From Halorussus halobius (lineage in GTDB: Archaea; Halobacteriota; Halobacteria; Halobacteriales; Haladaptataceae): a stretch of 64,000 bases of DNA. The translations under genes were made by a program, and so were the position numbers. Below the pieces are notes generated by a model. That model ran no database searches and was not told the origin of the DNA. It worked only from the letters and a program-made list of their open reading frames with translations. Positions 1 through 7,610 of the stretch are shown here, piece after piece (position 1 is the first letter of the stretch; the number at the start of each line of letters is the position of its first letter). The stretch lies in assembly GCF_004765805.1 (NCBI RefSeq), contig NZ_SBIU01000004.1:310001-374000 (forward strand), read 5' to 3'.

Positions 1-2
1 CG

Positions 3-374
3 CTGGTGCGGCTCTCGGAGGCCAGCGCCCGCGTCCGCCTGTCGGACGAGGTCGCCGTCGAGGACGCCGAGCGCGCGGTCGACATCACCCGGTCGTGCCT
101 GCAGGACATCGGCGTCGACCCCGAGACCGGCCAGTTCGACGCCGACGTGGTCGAAACGGGCACCTCGAAATCCCAGCGCGACCGCATCAAGAACCTCAAG
201 CAACTCATCGCCGAGATAGAGGACGAGTACGAGGAGGGCGCGCCCGTCGAGGAAGTGATGGCCCGGGCCGACGAGATCGGCATGGAGCAGTCGAAGGCCG
301 ACCACGAGATAGACAAGCTCAAGCAGAAGGGCGAGGTGTACGAGCCCTCGACCGACCACCTGCGGACGACGTAG
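3..374 (+). CDS. mcm: Replicative helicase MCM, C-terminal fragment (5' part outside window)
   Basis: The reading frame is open to the left edge, so only about the last 124 residues are present. They start in the end of the AAA+ lid (LVRLSEASARVRLSDEV, typical of MCM), then EDAERAV and the small C-terminal winged-helix domain seen in archaeal MCM. Archaeal MCM is the hexameric 3'-5' DNA helicase that unwinds origins and travels with the fork. The next gene starts 1 nt after the stop, suggesting co-transcription. The internal GTG at position 6 is not the true start. Identification rests on family resemblance of the tail only. Confidence 0.88.
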   Translation: MVRLSEASARVRLSDEVAVEDAERAVDITRSCLQDIGVDPETGQFDADVVETGTSKSQRDRIKNLKQLIAEIEDEYEEGAPVEEVMARADEIGMEQSKADHEIDKLKQKGEVYEPSTDHLRTT

Positions 375-375
375 C

Positions 376-669
376 ATGGACCGCATCTCCGCCCTCCGGA
401 ACGTCGAGGACGCGCTCGCGGACTTCGAGTCGGGCGAGGCCGACCTCGAAGCCACCGAACGGCGAGTCGTGAACGTCCTCCGGACCTACGCGACCGAGTT
501 CGAGGACGAGGACCTGTCGGCCTATCGCGCGTCGGGCGAGGACCCGGCCGACGGACTCGTCGTGGTCGCCGAGTCGCGGTCACAGGCTCGCGAGCGCGTG
601 GTCGGCGTCCTGGGTGCAGCGTCGGCAGACGGCGAGCCGCCGTCGTTCGAGGTCGAACAGGTGGAGTGA
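376..669 (+). CDS. Conserved haloarchaeal small acidic protein, unknown function
   Basis: The product is 97 residues, acidic and without Cys, signal peptide or membrane segment. The ATG lies 1 nt after the MCM stop, so it is probably translated from the mcm transcript. The pattern (helical N-terminal half, then VVVAES and a VVGVL strand region) resembles a haloarchaeal family I recall as DUF7854, but this was not searched. The position directly behind mcm suggests co-expression with replication genes; no function can be read from the sequence. Confidence 0.75.
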   Translation: MDRISALRNVEDALADFESGEADLEATERRVVNVLRTYATEFEDEDLSAYRASGEDPADGLVVVAESRSQARERVVGVLGAASADGEPPSFEVEQVE

Positions 670-721
670 CCTCGGGCGTCTCGTTCGGTCGCGCGCTGGC
701 GATGCGGGACGATGACATGGG

Positions 722-731
722 AAAATAAATA
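722..731 (+). promoter_or_regulatory. TATA-like promoter for the 801 gene
   Basis: The run GAAAATAAATA in otherwise GC-rich DNA ends about 70 nt before the ATG at 801. If it is the TATA box, transcription would start near 755-760 with a leader of roughly 45 nt. Confidence 0.4.
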
Positions 732-800
732 AGAGCGCTTCCCTTAGCACCATTCGTCCAGACGGACGGACCTGCACGCGGGAACGCCGCGATACTACCG

Positions 801-1439
801 ATGCAAACCGAGGGTCACAGCGAAAACGAGTCGGTCCAAAACGCGGTCGAACGCGGGTCGTGCATCCTCCTGCTCGCCCCGTCTCTTCACTCGGGGACCG
901 AGGAGGCGTGTCTCGACCTGCTGTCGTTCGACCAGCCGCACGAACAGGACGTCCTGTGGGTCGGGTACACGCGCTCGCCGGACGCCTGCGTCCAGGACTG
1001 GCTCACCCACGTCGGGGACCGACCCCGGAACATGCACTTCGTCAGCGTCGGCGACACGACCCGCTCGACGTCGGCGCGCGGTGGCAACGACCCGGCGACG
1101 GGGTCCGACGACGAGGTCGTCGAGACCCTCGCCAATCCGGGCGACCTGACCGGGCTCGGCATCACGCTCAGCGAGGTCCTCCAGCGGTGGGGCGACGACG
1201 GCAACGAGGTGACCGCCTGCTTCGACTCGCTGACGGCCCTGCTCCAGTACGCCGACCTCCAGACGGCCTACAAGTTCCTCCACGTCCTGACCGGCCGGTT
1301 CGAGGCGGCCGGGGTGACTGCACACTTCCACCTCGACCCCGAGGCCTGCGACCAGCAGACGGTCAGCACGCTCACCTCGCTGTTCGACGCGGTGGTCGAG
1401 CTCGACGACGACGGCGGGTGGACCGTCCGAAGCCGATAG
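801..1439 (+). CDS. Degenerate RecA/KaiC-like protein (haloarchaeal DUF7504 type)
   Basis: The 212-residue soluble protein has strand patterns of a RecA fold: CILLLAPSLHSG where a Walker A loop would be, VLWVGYT, MHFVSVGD, and VTACFDSLTALLQYAD resembling the Walker B region of KaiC/RadA. The P-loop lacks the GK[ST] signature, so ATP binding is doubtful. The later part (FLHVLTGRFEAAGVTAHFHLDP) matches the haloarchaeal group I recall as DUF7504, some members of which sit near chemotaxis or transducer genes. The role here is unknown. A separate promoter upstream suggests its own transcript. Confidence 0.7.
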   Translation: MQTEGHSENESVQNAVERGSCILLLAPSLHSGTEEACLDLLSFDQPHEQDVLWVGYTRSPDACVQDWLTHVGDRPRNMHFVSVGDTTRSTSARGGNDPATGSDDEVVETLANPGDLTGLGITLSEVLQRWGDDGNEVTACFDSLTALLQYADLQTAYKFLHVLTGRFEAAGVTAHFHLDPEACDQQTVSTLTSLFDAVVELDDDGGWTVRSR

Positions 1440-1441
1440 GG

Positions 1442-1451
1442 AAATTTTATA
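1442..1451 (+). promoter_or_regulatory. TATA box supporting a leaderless GTG start at 1477
   Basis: AAATTTTATAT lies centred about 30 nt before the GTG at 1477, the spacing expected for a haloarchaeal leaderless transcript. It is what decides the GTG start of the next gene. Confidence 0.55.
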
Positions 1452-1476
1452 TCCGTAAGTCCCGGAAATAACTGCC

Positions 1477-1815
1477 GTGCTGCTCGTCGTGACCTACTCG
1501 CGAGCCGCCCGCCAGACGCTCCGGAACGCCTGCAACCGTCACGAAGCGGCGGTCGTCCAGCGATTCGGTCGCGCGGCGCTGCTGGCGGCGACCGAACTCG
1601 GCGCGTTCCTCGCGCTCCGGCTCCGAGCCAAACACGGCGGGGACGTGCAGGTCGAGCGCACCGCGACGTTCAACGAGTTCGAGGCGGTCCCCGAAGCGGT
1701 CCGGGACGCCGCCGCGGCGTACGAGGACCGCGAGCATCCGAGCACGCCGTACGCCGCGTTCGCCGCCGGGACCGACCACCCCGACGTCGACTCGATGCGC
1801 GACGCCGAGCTATGA
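1477..1815 (+). CDS. Conserved haloarchaeal protein (DUF7855-like), unknown function
   Basis: The 112-residue protein starts at GTG, placed by a TATA box 30 nt upstream. It has a basic helical N-terminal part (SRAARQTLRNACNRH) unusual for an acidic proteome, then a short hydrophobic helix and an acidic tail. No catalytic motif is visible. Its stop overlaps the start of the next gene by 4 nt, so the two are translationally coupled. I recall the family as DUF7855; function unknown. It belongs to a run of such genes between mcm and tfb. Confidence 0.72.
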   Translation: MLLVVTYSRAARQTLRNACNRHEAAVVQRFGRAALLAATELGAFLALRLRAKHGGDVQVERTATFNEFEAVPEAVRDAAAAYEDREHPSTPYAAFAAGTDHPDVDSMRDAEL

Positions 1816-2660
1816 AGGTGGGCGTCGGCGACGCAGTCAGGACGGGCCACGCCGTCGACCTGCGGGCGTTCGTGGGAATCGACCTCGCCCCGGCGACGGT
1901 CGCGGAGGCGGTCCGCGACGACGGACCGCGAGTCGTCGGCGACGGGGGCGACCGCGACTGCTCGCTCGCGGTCGACTGCCCGGCTCCCGAGCCAGTTCAC
2001 GACCACGTCGGCCGAATCGACGCCGACCTCGCGCTCGCGCGCGGTCCCGCCCTCGCGGCCGCCGCGCGCTCGCGGGGCCACGTCGCGCCGCAGGCCGAGG
2101 AACTGGCCGCAGTCCGCGAGCGCCTCGGCGCGCTCGACCCGCCGACGGTGGACTGCGAGCGCGCTCGCGAGCGCGTGGCGGAGGCCGGCGACGCCGAGGC
2201 CGAGTGGCGCGAGCGCGTCGCCACGCTCCGGGGCCGGGTGCAGGCGCTCCGCGAGCGAGACGTCGATTCCGCCGACGCCGAGTCCGACCTCGCCGAGGCC
2301 ACCCGCCGGCTCTCGGAAATCGAGACCGAGCGCATCGCGGCCGAGCAAGCGCTGGCCCGGGCCCGCGAGCGAGCGCGTGAGACCCGCGAGACCCGCCGCG
2401 AGCGCCTCCGGCTGGAGGACCGCGCCGGGAACCTCCGGCGGGCGGCCCGCGAGTCCCTCGCCGAGCGCGTGCGCGACGAGTTCGAGGCGGCCCGAAGCGC
2501 GGTTCCCGAGACGGGACTCCCGACCGGAACTCGGGACGCGCTCGCGGTCGCCCGCGTGGCCGACCTCGACGCGCCGATTGCGCTCGCGGGCGAGGTCGAC
2601 CCCTTCGAGAGCGCCGGGGCCGCCGCGCGGTGGCTCGACGCGCCGGTGATTCTGGTGTGA
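1812..2660 (+). CDS. Coiled-coil conserved haloarchaeal protein (DUF7856-like)
   Basis: The 282-residue protein is coupled to the preceding gene by a 4-nt overlap (ATGA). Residues 1-90 form an alpha/beta head; about residues 95-225 are an uninterrupted Arg/Glu/Ala-rich helix with heptad character (repeats such as RERARETRETRRERLR), a long coiled coil. The last 50 residues form a small cap ending in APVILV. There is no nucleotide-binding motif, so it is not an SMC protein. Function unknown. Its adjacency to a MinD-like ATPase gene suggests, as inference only, a positioning or scaffold role. Confidence 0.72.
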   Translation: MKVGVGDAVRTGHAVDLRAFVGIDLAPATVAEAVRDDGPRVVGDGGDRDCSLAVDCPAPEPVHDHVGRIDADLALARGPALAAAARSRGHVAPQAEELAAVRERLGALDPPTVDCERARERVAEAGDAEAEWRERVATLRGRVQALRERDVDSADAESDLAEATRRLSEIETERIAAEQALARARERARETRETRRERLRLEDRAGNLRRAARESLAERVRDEFEAARSAVPETGLPTGTRDALAVARVADLDAPIALAGEVDPFESAGAAARWLDAPVILV

Positions 2661-2789
2661 GTCGGTCCGTGGCGCAAGCGATGGCTATCCTCGTGGTACT
2701 GTCGACAGTGTGATGTCGGGAGTCGAGATGCCTACTGTCGAGGCCTCTAAAGGGCCGTACTCCGACGACGCTGGAACTGCAACCACTTC

Positions 2790-3180
2790 CTCGAACGCCC
2801 TGGGCGCGCTCTCCACCAGCACAACAGCAACGACAGCCTCGAACGCTCTCTGCGCGCTCTGGGATAACAATAGAACCGCAACGTCCTCGAACGCCCTCGG
2901 CCCGCTCGCGGTCGCTCAGCGACATATCTGACGGACATAGTTGCGTCAGATAGCGGTCGCTGAGGCGACTACAGTGAACGCGACCGCGCCTCGCCCGTTC
3001 AGTCCACCGAGGAAACCGCACCGCCCCGCACCCGCACCGCCCGGCAGGAGCCTCACGCCGCCCCAGCCTCGGGGCGCACGAGCGCGCCCCTCCCTCGCGC
3101 ATGTTGGCGCGACCACTTGCGGGTCGCGCCAGCGCGCGCCACCGTGGAAAAGCAAGTCAGCGCGCGCCGAGATGGGACGA
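2790..3180. repeat. Dispersed intergenic repeat, copy A (fills the 2661-3275 gap)
   Basis: No convincing gene lies between 2661 and 3275. The stretch holds three imperfect repeats of CTCGAACGCCCTGGGCGCGCTC (near 2793, 2838 and 2886), then an imperfect hairpin with arms 2915-2933 and 2944-2964 sharing CTCAGCGAC/GTCGCTGAG and CTGACG/CGTCAG. A GC-rich module follows at 3048-3160 containing GCCTCGGGGCGCACGAGCG and CGCGCCAGCGCGCGCC. That module recurs near 43.1 kb and, inverted, near 58.1-58.36 kb. The gene boundaries on both sides are clean, so it looks like an inserted or expanded intergenic element. Confidence 0.7.
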
Positions 3181-3243
3181 CTGAGCTATCGTCGCCGAGG
3201 CAGTCGGAGCGTTCGAGCGGTCGGTCGCCCGCTCCACGCGTAC

Positions 3244-3253
3244 GCTTATAACC
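3244..3253 (+). promoter_or_regulatory. TATA box for the 3276 gene
   Basis: GCTTATAACC is centred about 28 nt before the ATG at 3276, matching leaderless haloarchaeal transcription. Confidence 0.55.
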
Positions 3254-3275
3254 AATGACGTGACGAAACCGGGCC

Positions 3276-3719
3276 ATGGTGGACCTCGACTGGCGCGTCG
3301 AGTCGCGCGCCGACGTCTCGCTCGTAACGCTCGTCGTCGAGAACCCGACTGCCACGCCCCGGCGCGTCCGGGTCGCCAATCGACTCAGTGGCCCGGTCCG
3401 ACCGCCCCGGCGCGAGGGCGTCCCCGAGGCCGGGTGGGACGAGGGCGGCTTCGAGGGCGTCGTCCCGGCCGACGCGACCCTGCCGCTGGGATACGCCAGC
3501 CCCGCGCCGCCAGACGAACCCCCCGTCGAACTGGTCTGGGGCGAGCGCGCCGGGTCGGCCGACCGCGACTGCGAGCGGACGGTTCCCGACGAGAGCCCCG
3601 ACGGCGTCGTGCGCGCGCTCGGCGACGCGAGACCGCCCGCCGACGCCGTCCCGTCGCCGGCGTCCGACGCCAGCCGCGAGTCCGGACCGAGCGACGCCGA
3701 CCCGCGGAGGTCACCGTGA
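3276..3719 (+). CDS. Conserved haloarchaeal protein (DUF7857-like), unknown function
   Basis: The 147-residue protein opens with beta-rich sequence (VDLDWRVESRADVSLVTLVVENPTA) typical of an Ig-like or CARDB-type fold without a signal peptide, so it is probably cytoplasmic. The C-terminal 40 residues are a low-complexity Asp/Pro/Ser tail. Its stop TGA overlaps the GTG of the MinD-like gene (3716-3719), so the pair is coupled. The ATG at 3276 is favoured by the TATA box 28 nt upstream. Family recalled as DUF7857; no function known to me. Confidence 0.72.
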   Translation: MVDLDWRVESRADVSLVTLVVENPTATPRRVRVANRLSGPVRPPRREGVPEAGWDEGGFEGVVPADATLPLGYASPAPPDEPPVELVWGERAGSADRDCERTVPDESPDGVVRALGDARPPADAVPSPASDASRESGPSDADPRRSP

Positions 3720-4381
3720 TTCTGGCCGTCGCGGGCGGGAAGGGCGGCGTGGGCAAGTCCACGGTCGCGCTCAACCTCGGCGCGGAACTCGACGCCGTGG
3801 TCGTGGACGCCGACCTCGGGATGGCCGACCTCGCGGCCCGGCGCGGGCCAGACCTCCACGACGTGCTGGCCGGGCGCGCCGACCCGGTCGAGGCGGTCCG
3901 CGAGGACGCCCCGGTCGCCCTGCTCCCGTGCGGGCGGACGCTGGCCGGGGCGCGGGCGGGCGACGTGACCCGGCTGGTCGACGCGGTGGCGGCGGTCGCC
4001 GACGCCTACGGCGCGGTCGTCGTGGACTGTCCCGCAGGGATGGCCGCCGACGCCGGGATGGGGCTGCTGGCGGCCGACGCCGCGGTGCTGGTCGCCGCGC
4101 CGCAGGCGTTCGCGCTCCCCGACGCCATCCGGACCCGAGCGCTCGCCCGCGAACTCGACGCCGGACTCGCCGCAGTGGCGCTCAACCGGACCGCGGGCGA
4201 CCCGCCGACCGAGCGACTCAGGCGCGCGCTGGGCGCGCCAATCGTCGCGATTCCCGACGACGACCGGGTCCGGCGCGCCCAGCGGCAGGGCTGTCCGGTG
4301 TCGACGGTCGCCGCGGACTCCGAACCGGCCGCCAGCTTCCGGGAACTCGCGGCGGAAGTCGAGGGGTCGCTCAGCGCGTGA
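3716..4381 (+). CDS. MinD/ParA-family ATPase
   Basis: The 221-residue P-loop ATPase starts at a GTG overlapping the preceding stop. A deviant Walker A motif KGGVGKST lies at residues 8-15, VVVDADLG carries the Walker A' region, and VVVDCPAG is the switch II/Walker B strand. MinD/ParA proteins dimerise around ATP and position cell structures or DNA on membranes or nucleoids. No amphipathic C-terminal membrane helix is obvious. From memory, Haloferax volcanii has a MinD paralogue in a similar mcm-tfb neighbourhood (minD1). The gene converges on tfb with an 11-nt overlap (4371-4381). The longer open frame running back to 3260 is rejected because it overlaps the DUF7857-like gene. Confidence 0.86.
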   Translation: MILAVAGGKGGVGKSTVALNLGAELDAVVVDADLGMADLAARRGPDLHDVLAGRADPVEAVREDAPVALLPCGRTLAGARAGDVTRLVDAVAAVADAYGAVVVDCPAGMAADAGMGLLAADAAVLVAAPQAFALPDAIRTRALARELDAGLAAVALNRTAGDPPTERLRRALGAPIVAIPDDDRVRRAQRQGCPVSTVAADSEPAASFRELAAEVEGSLSA

Positions 4382-5246
4382 GGTCCTGGTACGCCGAGCG
4401 AAGCGTCACGCTGGTCACGTCGGCGACGGCGGCGGCCTCCGTCTGGGTCAGCTGGTGGCTGGTGTCCCGGGCCGCCAGATACAGACACGCCGCCGCGAAT
4501 CCGCCGGGGTTGCGCCCCGAGAGCAGGTTCTGCTCGCGGGCGCGCTCGACCAGGTCGGCGGCCTCGGTCTCTATCTCGGTCGGGAGGTCGAGCTTGCTGG
4601 CGAACCGGGGCAGGTACTCCCGGGGGTCGATCGGTCCGGTCGGCAGGCCGAGTTCGCGATTCATCACGTCGTAGGCCGTCTTGAGTTCGCGTCGGGTCGC
4701 GCGGGCGACGTCGAGCACCTCGTCGAGCGTGCGCGAGACGGCGGCGGTCCGCGCGGTCGCGTACACCGTTCCGGCGGCGAACCCCTCCAGCGACCGCCCG
4801 CGGAGCAGGTCCTCGGACTGGGCCGACTCGAACAGGACGCACGCGCGGTCGCGGACGCTGTCGGGGAGGTCCAGCGCGCCCACGAGCCGCCGAATCTCCG
4901 TGAAGGCGTACACCTGATTCCGCTCGGTCTTCGACCCGATGCGGGCTCGCTCGTGGTGCTTGCGCATCCGGGCGACTCGCCTGCGCTTGCGGCCCGTGAG
5001 CCGGAGGTCGCCGTCGTGGCCGATCTCGGTCGTCAGGCCCCGGTCGTGGCGCGACCGGGTGAGGGGCGCGCCGGTCCGACGCTCGCTCGTCTCCTCGTCG
5101 TCGAACGACCGCCACTCGGGCCCGCGGTCCATCCGGTCCTCGGCGACGACGAGGCCGCAGTCCTCACAGACGGTCTCGTCGCAGTCGGGCGTGAGTCGGC
5201 CGCCGCACTCGGGGCACGTCCGCGCTGTCGCGTGTGCTTTGCTCAT
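4371..5246 (-). CDS. tfb: Transcription initiation factor TFB
   Basis: The 291-residue protein has an N-terminal zinc ribbon (CPECGG and CEDCG, about residues 12-34), a B-finger/linker region with the conserved GPEWRSF and Arg-rich TGRKRRRVARMRK, then two cyclin repeats (about 100-190 and 195-290). TFB bridges TBP-TATA and RNA polymerase and sets the start site. Haloarchaea carry several TFBs with different promoter choice; which one this is cannot be told. The ATG at 5246 is preferred over an in-frame GTG one codon earlier because the TATA box at 5272-5280 sits about 30 nt upstream. The 3' end overlaps the convergent MinD gene. Confidence 0.93.
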   Translation of the reverse strand: MSKAHATARTCPECGGRLTPDCDETVCEDCGLVVAEDRMDRGPEWRSFDDEETSERRTGAPLTRSRHDRGLTTEIGHDGDLRLTGRKRRRVARMRKHHERARIGSKTERNQVYAFTEIRRLVGALDLPDSVRDRACVLFESAQSEDLLRGRSLEGFAAGTVYATARTAAVSRTLDEVLDVARATRRELKTAYDVMNRELGLPTGPIDPREYLPRFASKLDLPTEIETEAADLVERAREQNLLSGRNPGGFAAACLYLAARDTSHQLTQTEAAAVADVTSVTLRSAYQDLTR

Positions 5247-5271
5247 CACGGTCGAAACTTCGCCCGAGATG

Positions 5272-5280
5272 CTATTTAAA
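5272..5280 (-). promoter_or_regulatory. TATA box of tfb
   Basis: Read on the minus strand the sequence is TTTAAATAG, about 30 nt upstream of the tfb ATG, implying a leaderless or nearly leaderless message. Confidence 0.6.
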
Positions 5281-5324
5281 GGAAGGTTAGGAACGGGTGA
5301 AATAGAAGGCGGCGGCGCGAAGAA

Positions 5325-5343
5325 CCTACCGGTAACCGGTAGG
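5325..5343. promoter_or_regulatory. Perfect 9+1+9 palindrome between tfb and the 5418 gene
   Basis: CCTACCGGT-A-ACCGGTAGG is a perfect inverted repeat with a single central base. It lies between two divergent promoters, 45 nt upstream of the tfb TATA box and about 45 nt upstream of the TATA-like AGAATTTAAGG (5384-5394) of the gene at 5418. This geometry fits an operator for a dimeric regulator of one or both genes. The regulator is not identified. Confidence 0.55.
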
Positions 5344-5417
5344 CTCTTGGAAGCGAGAGGTTATCATCCGCCCGGACGACGGCAGAATTTAAGGGGGCCG
5401 TCGACCAAGCCATAGCC

Positions 5418-5930
5418 GTGACGCTCTCGGACATCGCGGACGGGCTGGAGGTGACCGCCCAGCAGCGCGACCGCGGGGTCGCCTCGGTGGACGCGACGGC
5501 GGGAACCCAGACGTCGCTCCGGGAGCGCCTCGCCGAGTTCGGCGACGAACTGCCCTGCGACGCCGCGTCGGCGGCGACGATAGTCGAGGGCCACGTCGCG
5601 GGTCGGTCGGTCGGCGACGGCGCGCGGGCGGCCGGCGTCGCGCCGGTGACCGCGGCCAAGACCCTCCACCTGCTGGGCTGCGAGGGCGTCTCGCCGCTGA
5701 CGCCGCGCGCTCACGACATCCTGCGGGACTGGCTGTCGGCCGACCTCTCGCGAACCGAAGCGAAGGAACTCGCGGGCGCGAGCGAGACCGAGTTCGCGCT
5801 GGCGACGTTCGTGGAGACACACGACCCCCTCGACGGCGCTCGCGCGGTCGTCGAGGGGTTCCGGTCGAACGACCGGACGACGGAGGACGCGCTGGCGGAG
5901 GCGAGAAGCGACGTGACGGAGCTATTCTGA
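5418..5930 (+). CDS. Conserved haloarchaeal protein (DUF7858-like), possible HTH
   Basis: The 170-residue protein starts at GTG, about 28 nt after the TATA-like AGAATTTAAGG. Residues 50-80 (VEGHVAGRSVGDGARAAGVAPVTAAKTLHLLG) have the spacing of a helix-turn-helix, and SRTEAKELAGASETEFALATFV may form another helical unit. It has no Cys motif beyond two isolated residues and no membrane segment. It is divergent from tfb across a palindrome. Family recalled as DUF7858. A DNA-binding role is inference only. Confidence 0.7.
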   Translation: MTLSDIADGLEVTAQQRDRGVASVDATAGTQTSLRERLAEFGDELPCDAASAATIVEGHVAGRSVGDGARAAGVAPVTAAKTLHLLGCEGVSPLTPRAHDILRDWLSADLSRTEAKELAGASETEFALATFVETHDPLDGARAVVEGFRSNDRTTEDALAEARSDVTELF

Positions 5931-6095
5931 GGTCGATTCGAGGCCGGACGCGAACGCCGACCTACACCGGGAGACACTTGAACCGTCCGCAACTGAGCGG
6001 GTTGACGAATTGCATTCGTTGTCACCTCCGATAGTTACGCGAGCCCGAACGGTGATAAAATTCTAGGCCAGCCCTGCTGTATTCTATCCGGGCGG

Positions 6096-6911
6096 CTACG
6101 TGCGCCCGGACAGCGCGTCGGGGAGCAGCTCCTCGGGGTCGACCTCCAACAGCCCCGGTTCCTCGAACTCCAACGTCAGTTCCGCGTCCACGACGGCCGC
6201 CGTGGCGCGAGCGACTGCCGGCGCGAACTCGCTTTCGGGGTCGCCGTCCGCTTCAGGGCCGCCCACGCTGGCGGGTGCGCCGTCGACGGTCGTCGCCTCG
6301 CTCTCCGGAACTGTGGCGTCGGCGCTCCGAACCGGGTGTCCCTCGGGTGCACGATTCGCGACCACGGCGTCCACGCTCGCGCCCACGTCGGCGACTCGAC
6401 CGCGCGTCCGCTGGAGTGCGTCCACCCCGCGTTCGCTCGCGGGCGCGAGGACCGCGACGCGGTCGGCCGCCGTGACCGCCGCGACCGCCTGATTTTCGGC
6501 GACCGGAGGGACGTCGACGAGGACGTGGTCGAACTCGCCGCCGGCCTCGTCGAGCAGCGTCCCGAACCGCTGGGCCGCCTCGGCGGTCTTGGCGCGGGCG
6601 AGTCGCTCGAACGGTGCCCGCGCCGGACCGAGTTCGAGCCGGCCCGACAGCTCGGCCGTGACGGGGTGTTCGTCCAGACCCTCGGCGAGCAGTCGGTCCG
6701 CAGCGACGGGGTCGTCGTCGACCAGCAGTTCGGTCAGGTCGGGGTCGACGCGACCCGAGACGTGGCGGGCCAATCCCTCGGTGGCGAAGGCTGCGTCGAG
6801 AATCGCCACGTCGCGGCCGTCCCGGGCCAGCGTCGCACCGAATTCCAGCGCGAGTCGAGTCGTGCCGGCACCGCCGGTCGCGCCGACGAGCGCGGCAGTC
6901 GTTGCGTGCAT
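6096..6911 (-). CDS. ParA/MinD-like protein with degenerate P-loop
   Basis: The 271-residue protein keeps the ParA fold order: P-loop position GATGGAGTT (residues 10-18), AILDAAF, and HVLVDVPPVAEN as switch II. Both lysines of the usual KGGxGKT[TS] motif are replaced (by Thr), so ATP hydrolysis as in canonical ParA is doubtful. The C-terminal 80 residues are acidic and unrelated to MinD. The ATG is supported by a TATA box (TTTTATATC on the minus strand, 6933-6943) about 27 nt upstream. It lies in the same conserved block as the MinD-like gene at 3716 and could be a regulatory partner of it (inference). Confidence 0.78.
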   Translation of the reverse strand: MHATTAALVGATGGAGTTRLALEFGATLARDGRDVAILDAAFATEGLARHVSGRVDPDLTELLVDDDPVAADRLLAEGLDEHPVTAELSGRLELGPARAPFERLARAKTAEAAQRFGTLLDEAGGEFDHVLVDVPPVAENQAVAAVTAADRVAVLAPASERGVDALQRTRGRVADVGASVDAVVANRAPEGHPVRSADATVPESEATTVDGAPASVGGPEADGDPESEFAPAVARATAAVVDAELTLEFEEPGLLEVDPEELLPDALSGRT

Positions 6912-6932
6912 TGATTCGACGTTTTCCCCGAT

Positions 6933-6943
6933 GATATAAAAGG
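6933..6943 (-). promoter_or_regulatory. TATA box of the ParA-like gene
   Basis: CCTTTTATATC on the minus strand is centred about 27 nt upstream of the ATG at 6911. Confidence 0.6.
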
Positions 6944-6971
6944 GTGCGCTTCGCCGGCCCCGGAGGGCGAG

Positions 6972-7403
6972 TCAGTCGCGCTGGCTGTGGATGGTCTCGG
7001 CGATCTCGTCCAGTTCGTCGTCGCTCAGGTTCGGGCGCTCGCCCGCGACCGCGTGAACCGGGTTGCCGCCGTCGCCCTCGAATCGCGGGATGACGTGGCC
7101 GTGGACGTGAGGCACTTCCTGGCCAGCGGCCGGTCCGTCGTTGAACGCGACGTTCGCGCCGTCGGCGTCGACCGCGTGCTGGACGGCGGTGTTGAGTCGG
7201 TGGAGCGCGCCGAAGACGTGGGCGGCGGTGTCCTCGGGCACGGCTTCGAGCGTCTCGTAGTGGCGCTTCGGGACGACGAGGGTGTGGCCCGGCGCGAGCG
7301 GGTTGGCGTCGAGGAACGCCATCGCGGTGTCGTCCTCGAAGACGGTTCGGCTCGGTACGTCGCCGTTCACGATTTGGCAGAAGATGCAGTCGTCGTTGCT
7401 CAT
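6972..7403 (-). CDS. HIT-family nucleotide hydrolase/transferase
   Basis: The 143-residue protein has full HIT family length. It begins with CIFCQIVNGDVP (N-terminal Cys pair typical of HINT-type proteins), has LVVPKRHYETL in the middle, and ends with the histidine triad HVHGHVIPR near residues 98-106. The second His of HxHxHxx attacks the alpha-phosphate of nucleoside phosphoramidates or dinucleoside polyphosphates. The substrate here is unknown. The upstream sequence on the minus strand has only a weak AT-rich box near 7433-7445. Confidence 0.9.
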   Translation of the reverse strand: MSNDDCIFCQIVNGDVPSRTVFEDDTAMAFLDANPLAPGHTLVVPKRHYETLEAVPEDTAAHVFGALHRLNTAVQHAVDADGANVAFNDGPAAGQEVPHVHGHVIPRFEGDGGNPVHAVAGERPNLSDDELDEIAETIHSQRD

Positions 7404-7610
7404 GGGTGCGTGCGAGGGGTTCGGCCGGCCGAGGTATCAAGGTTGAGGCTGCTATTCGACGCGAGTTCGGGGTTCGCCGATTCGGAGGCGGCGTCCGCGA
7501 GAGGCGACACACGCCACCGGCCGAGGACCGCGCCACGCCCGGCCGACTCGACGTACAGACTCGACTGCACAACCGAACCCAATTTAACGCCGTAGGAGAA
7601 CACCACGTAC

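Noticed and set aside
2710..2931. 73-codon frame encoding repeated SSNALGAL-type sequence
   Set aside because: The repetition comes from the DNA repeat of copy A; composition and lack of promoter argue against a gene.
3260..3715. 152-codon upstream extension of the MinD-like ATPase
   Set aside because: It is Arg/Pro-rich and lies in another frame over the DUF7857-like gene; the GTG at 3716 places the P-loop at the normal N-terminal position.
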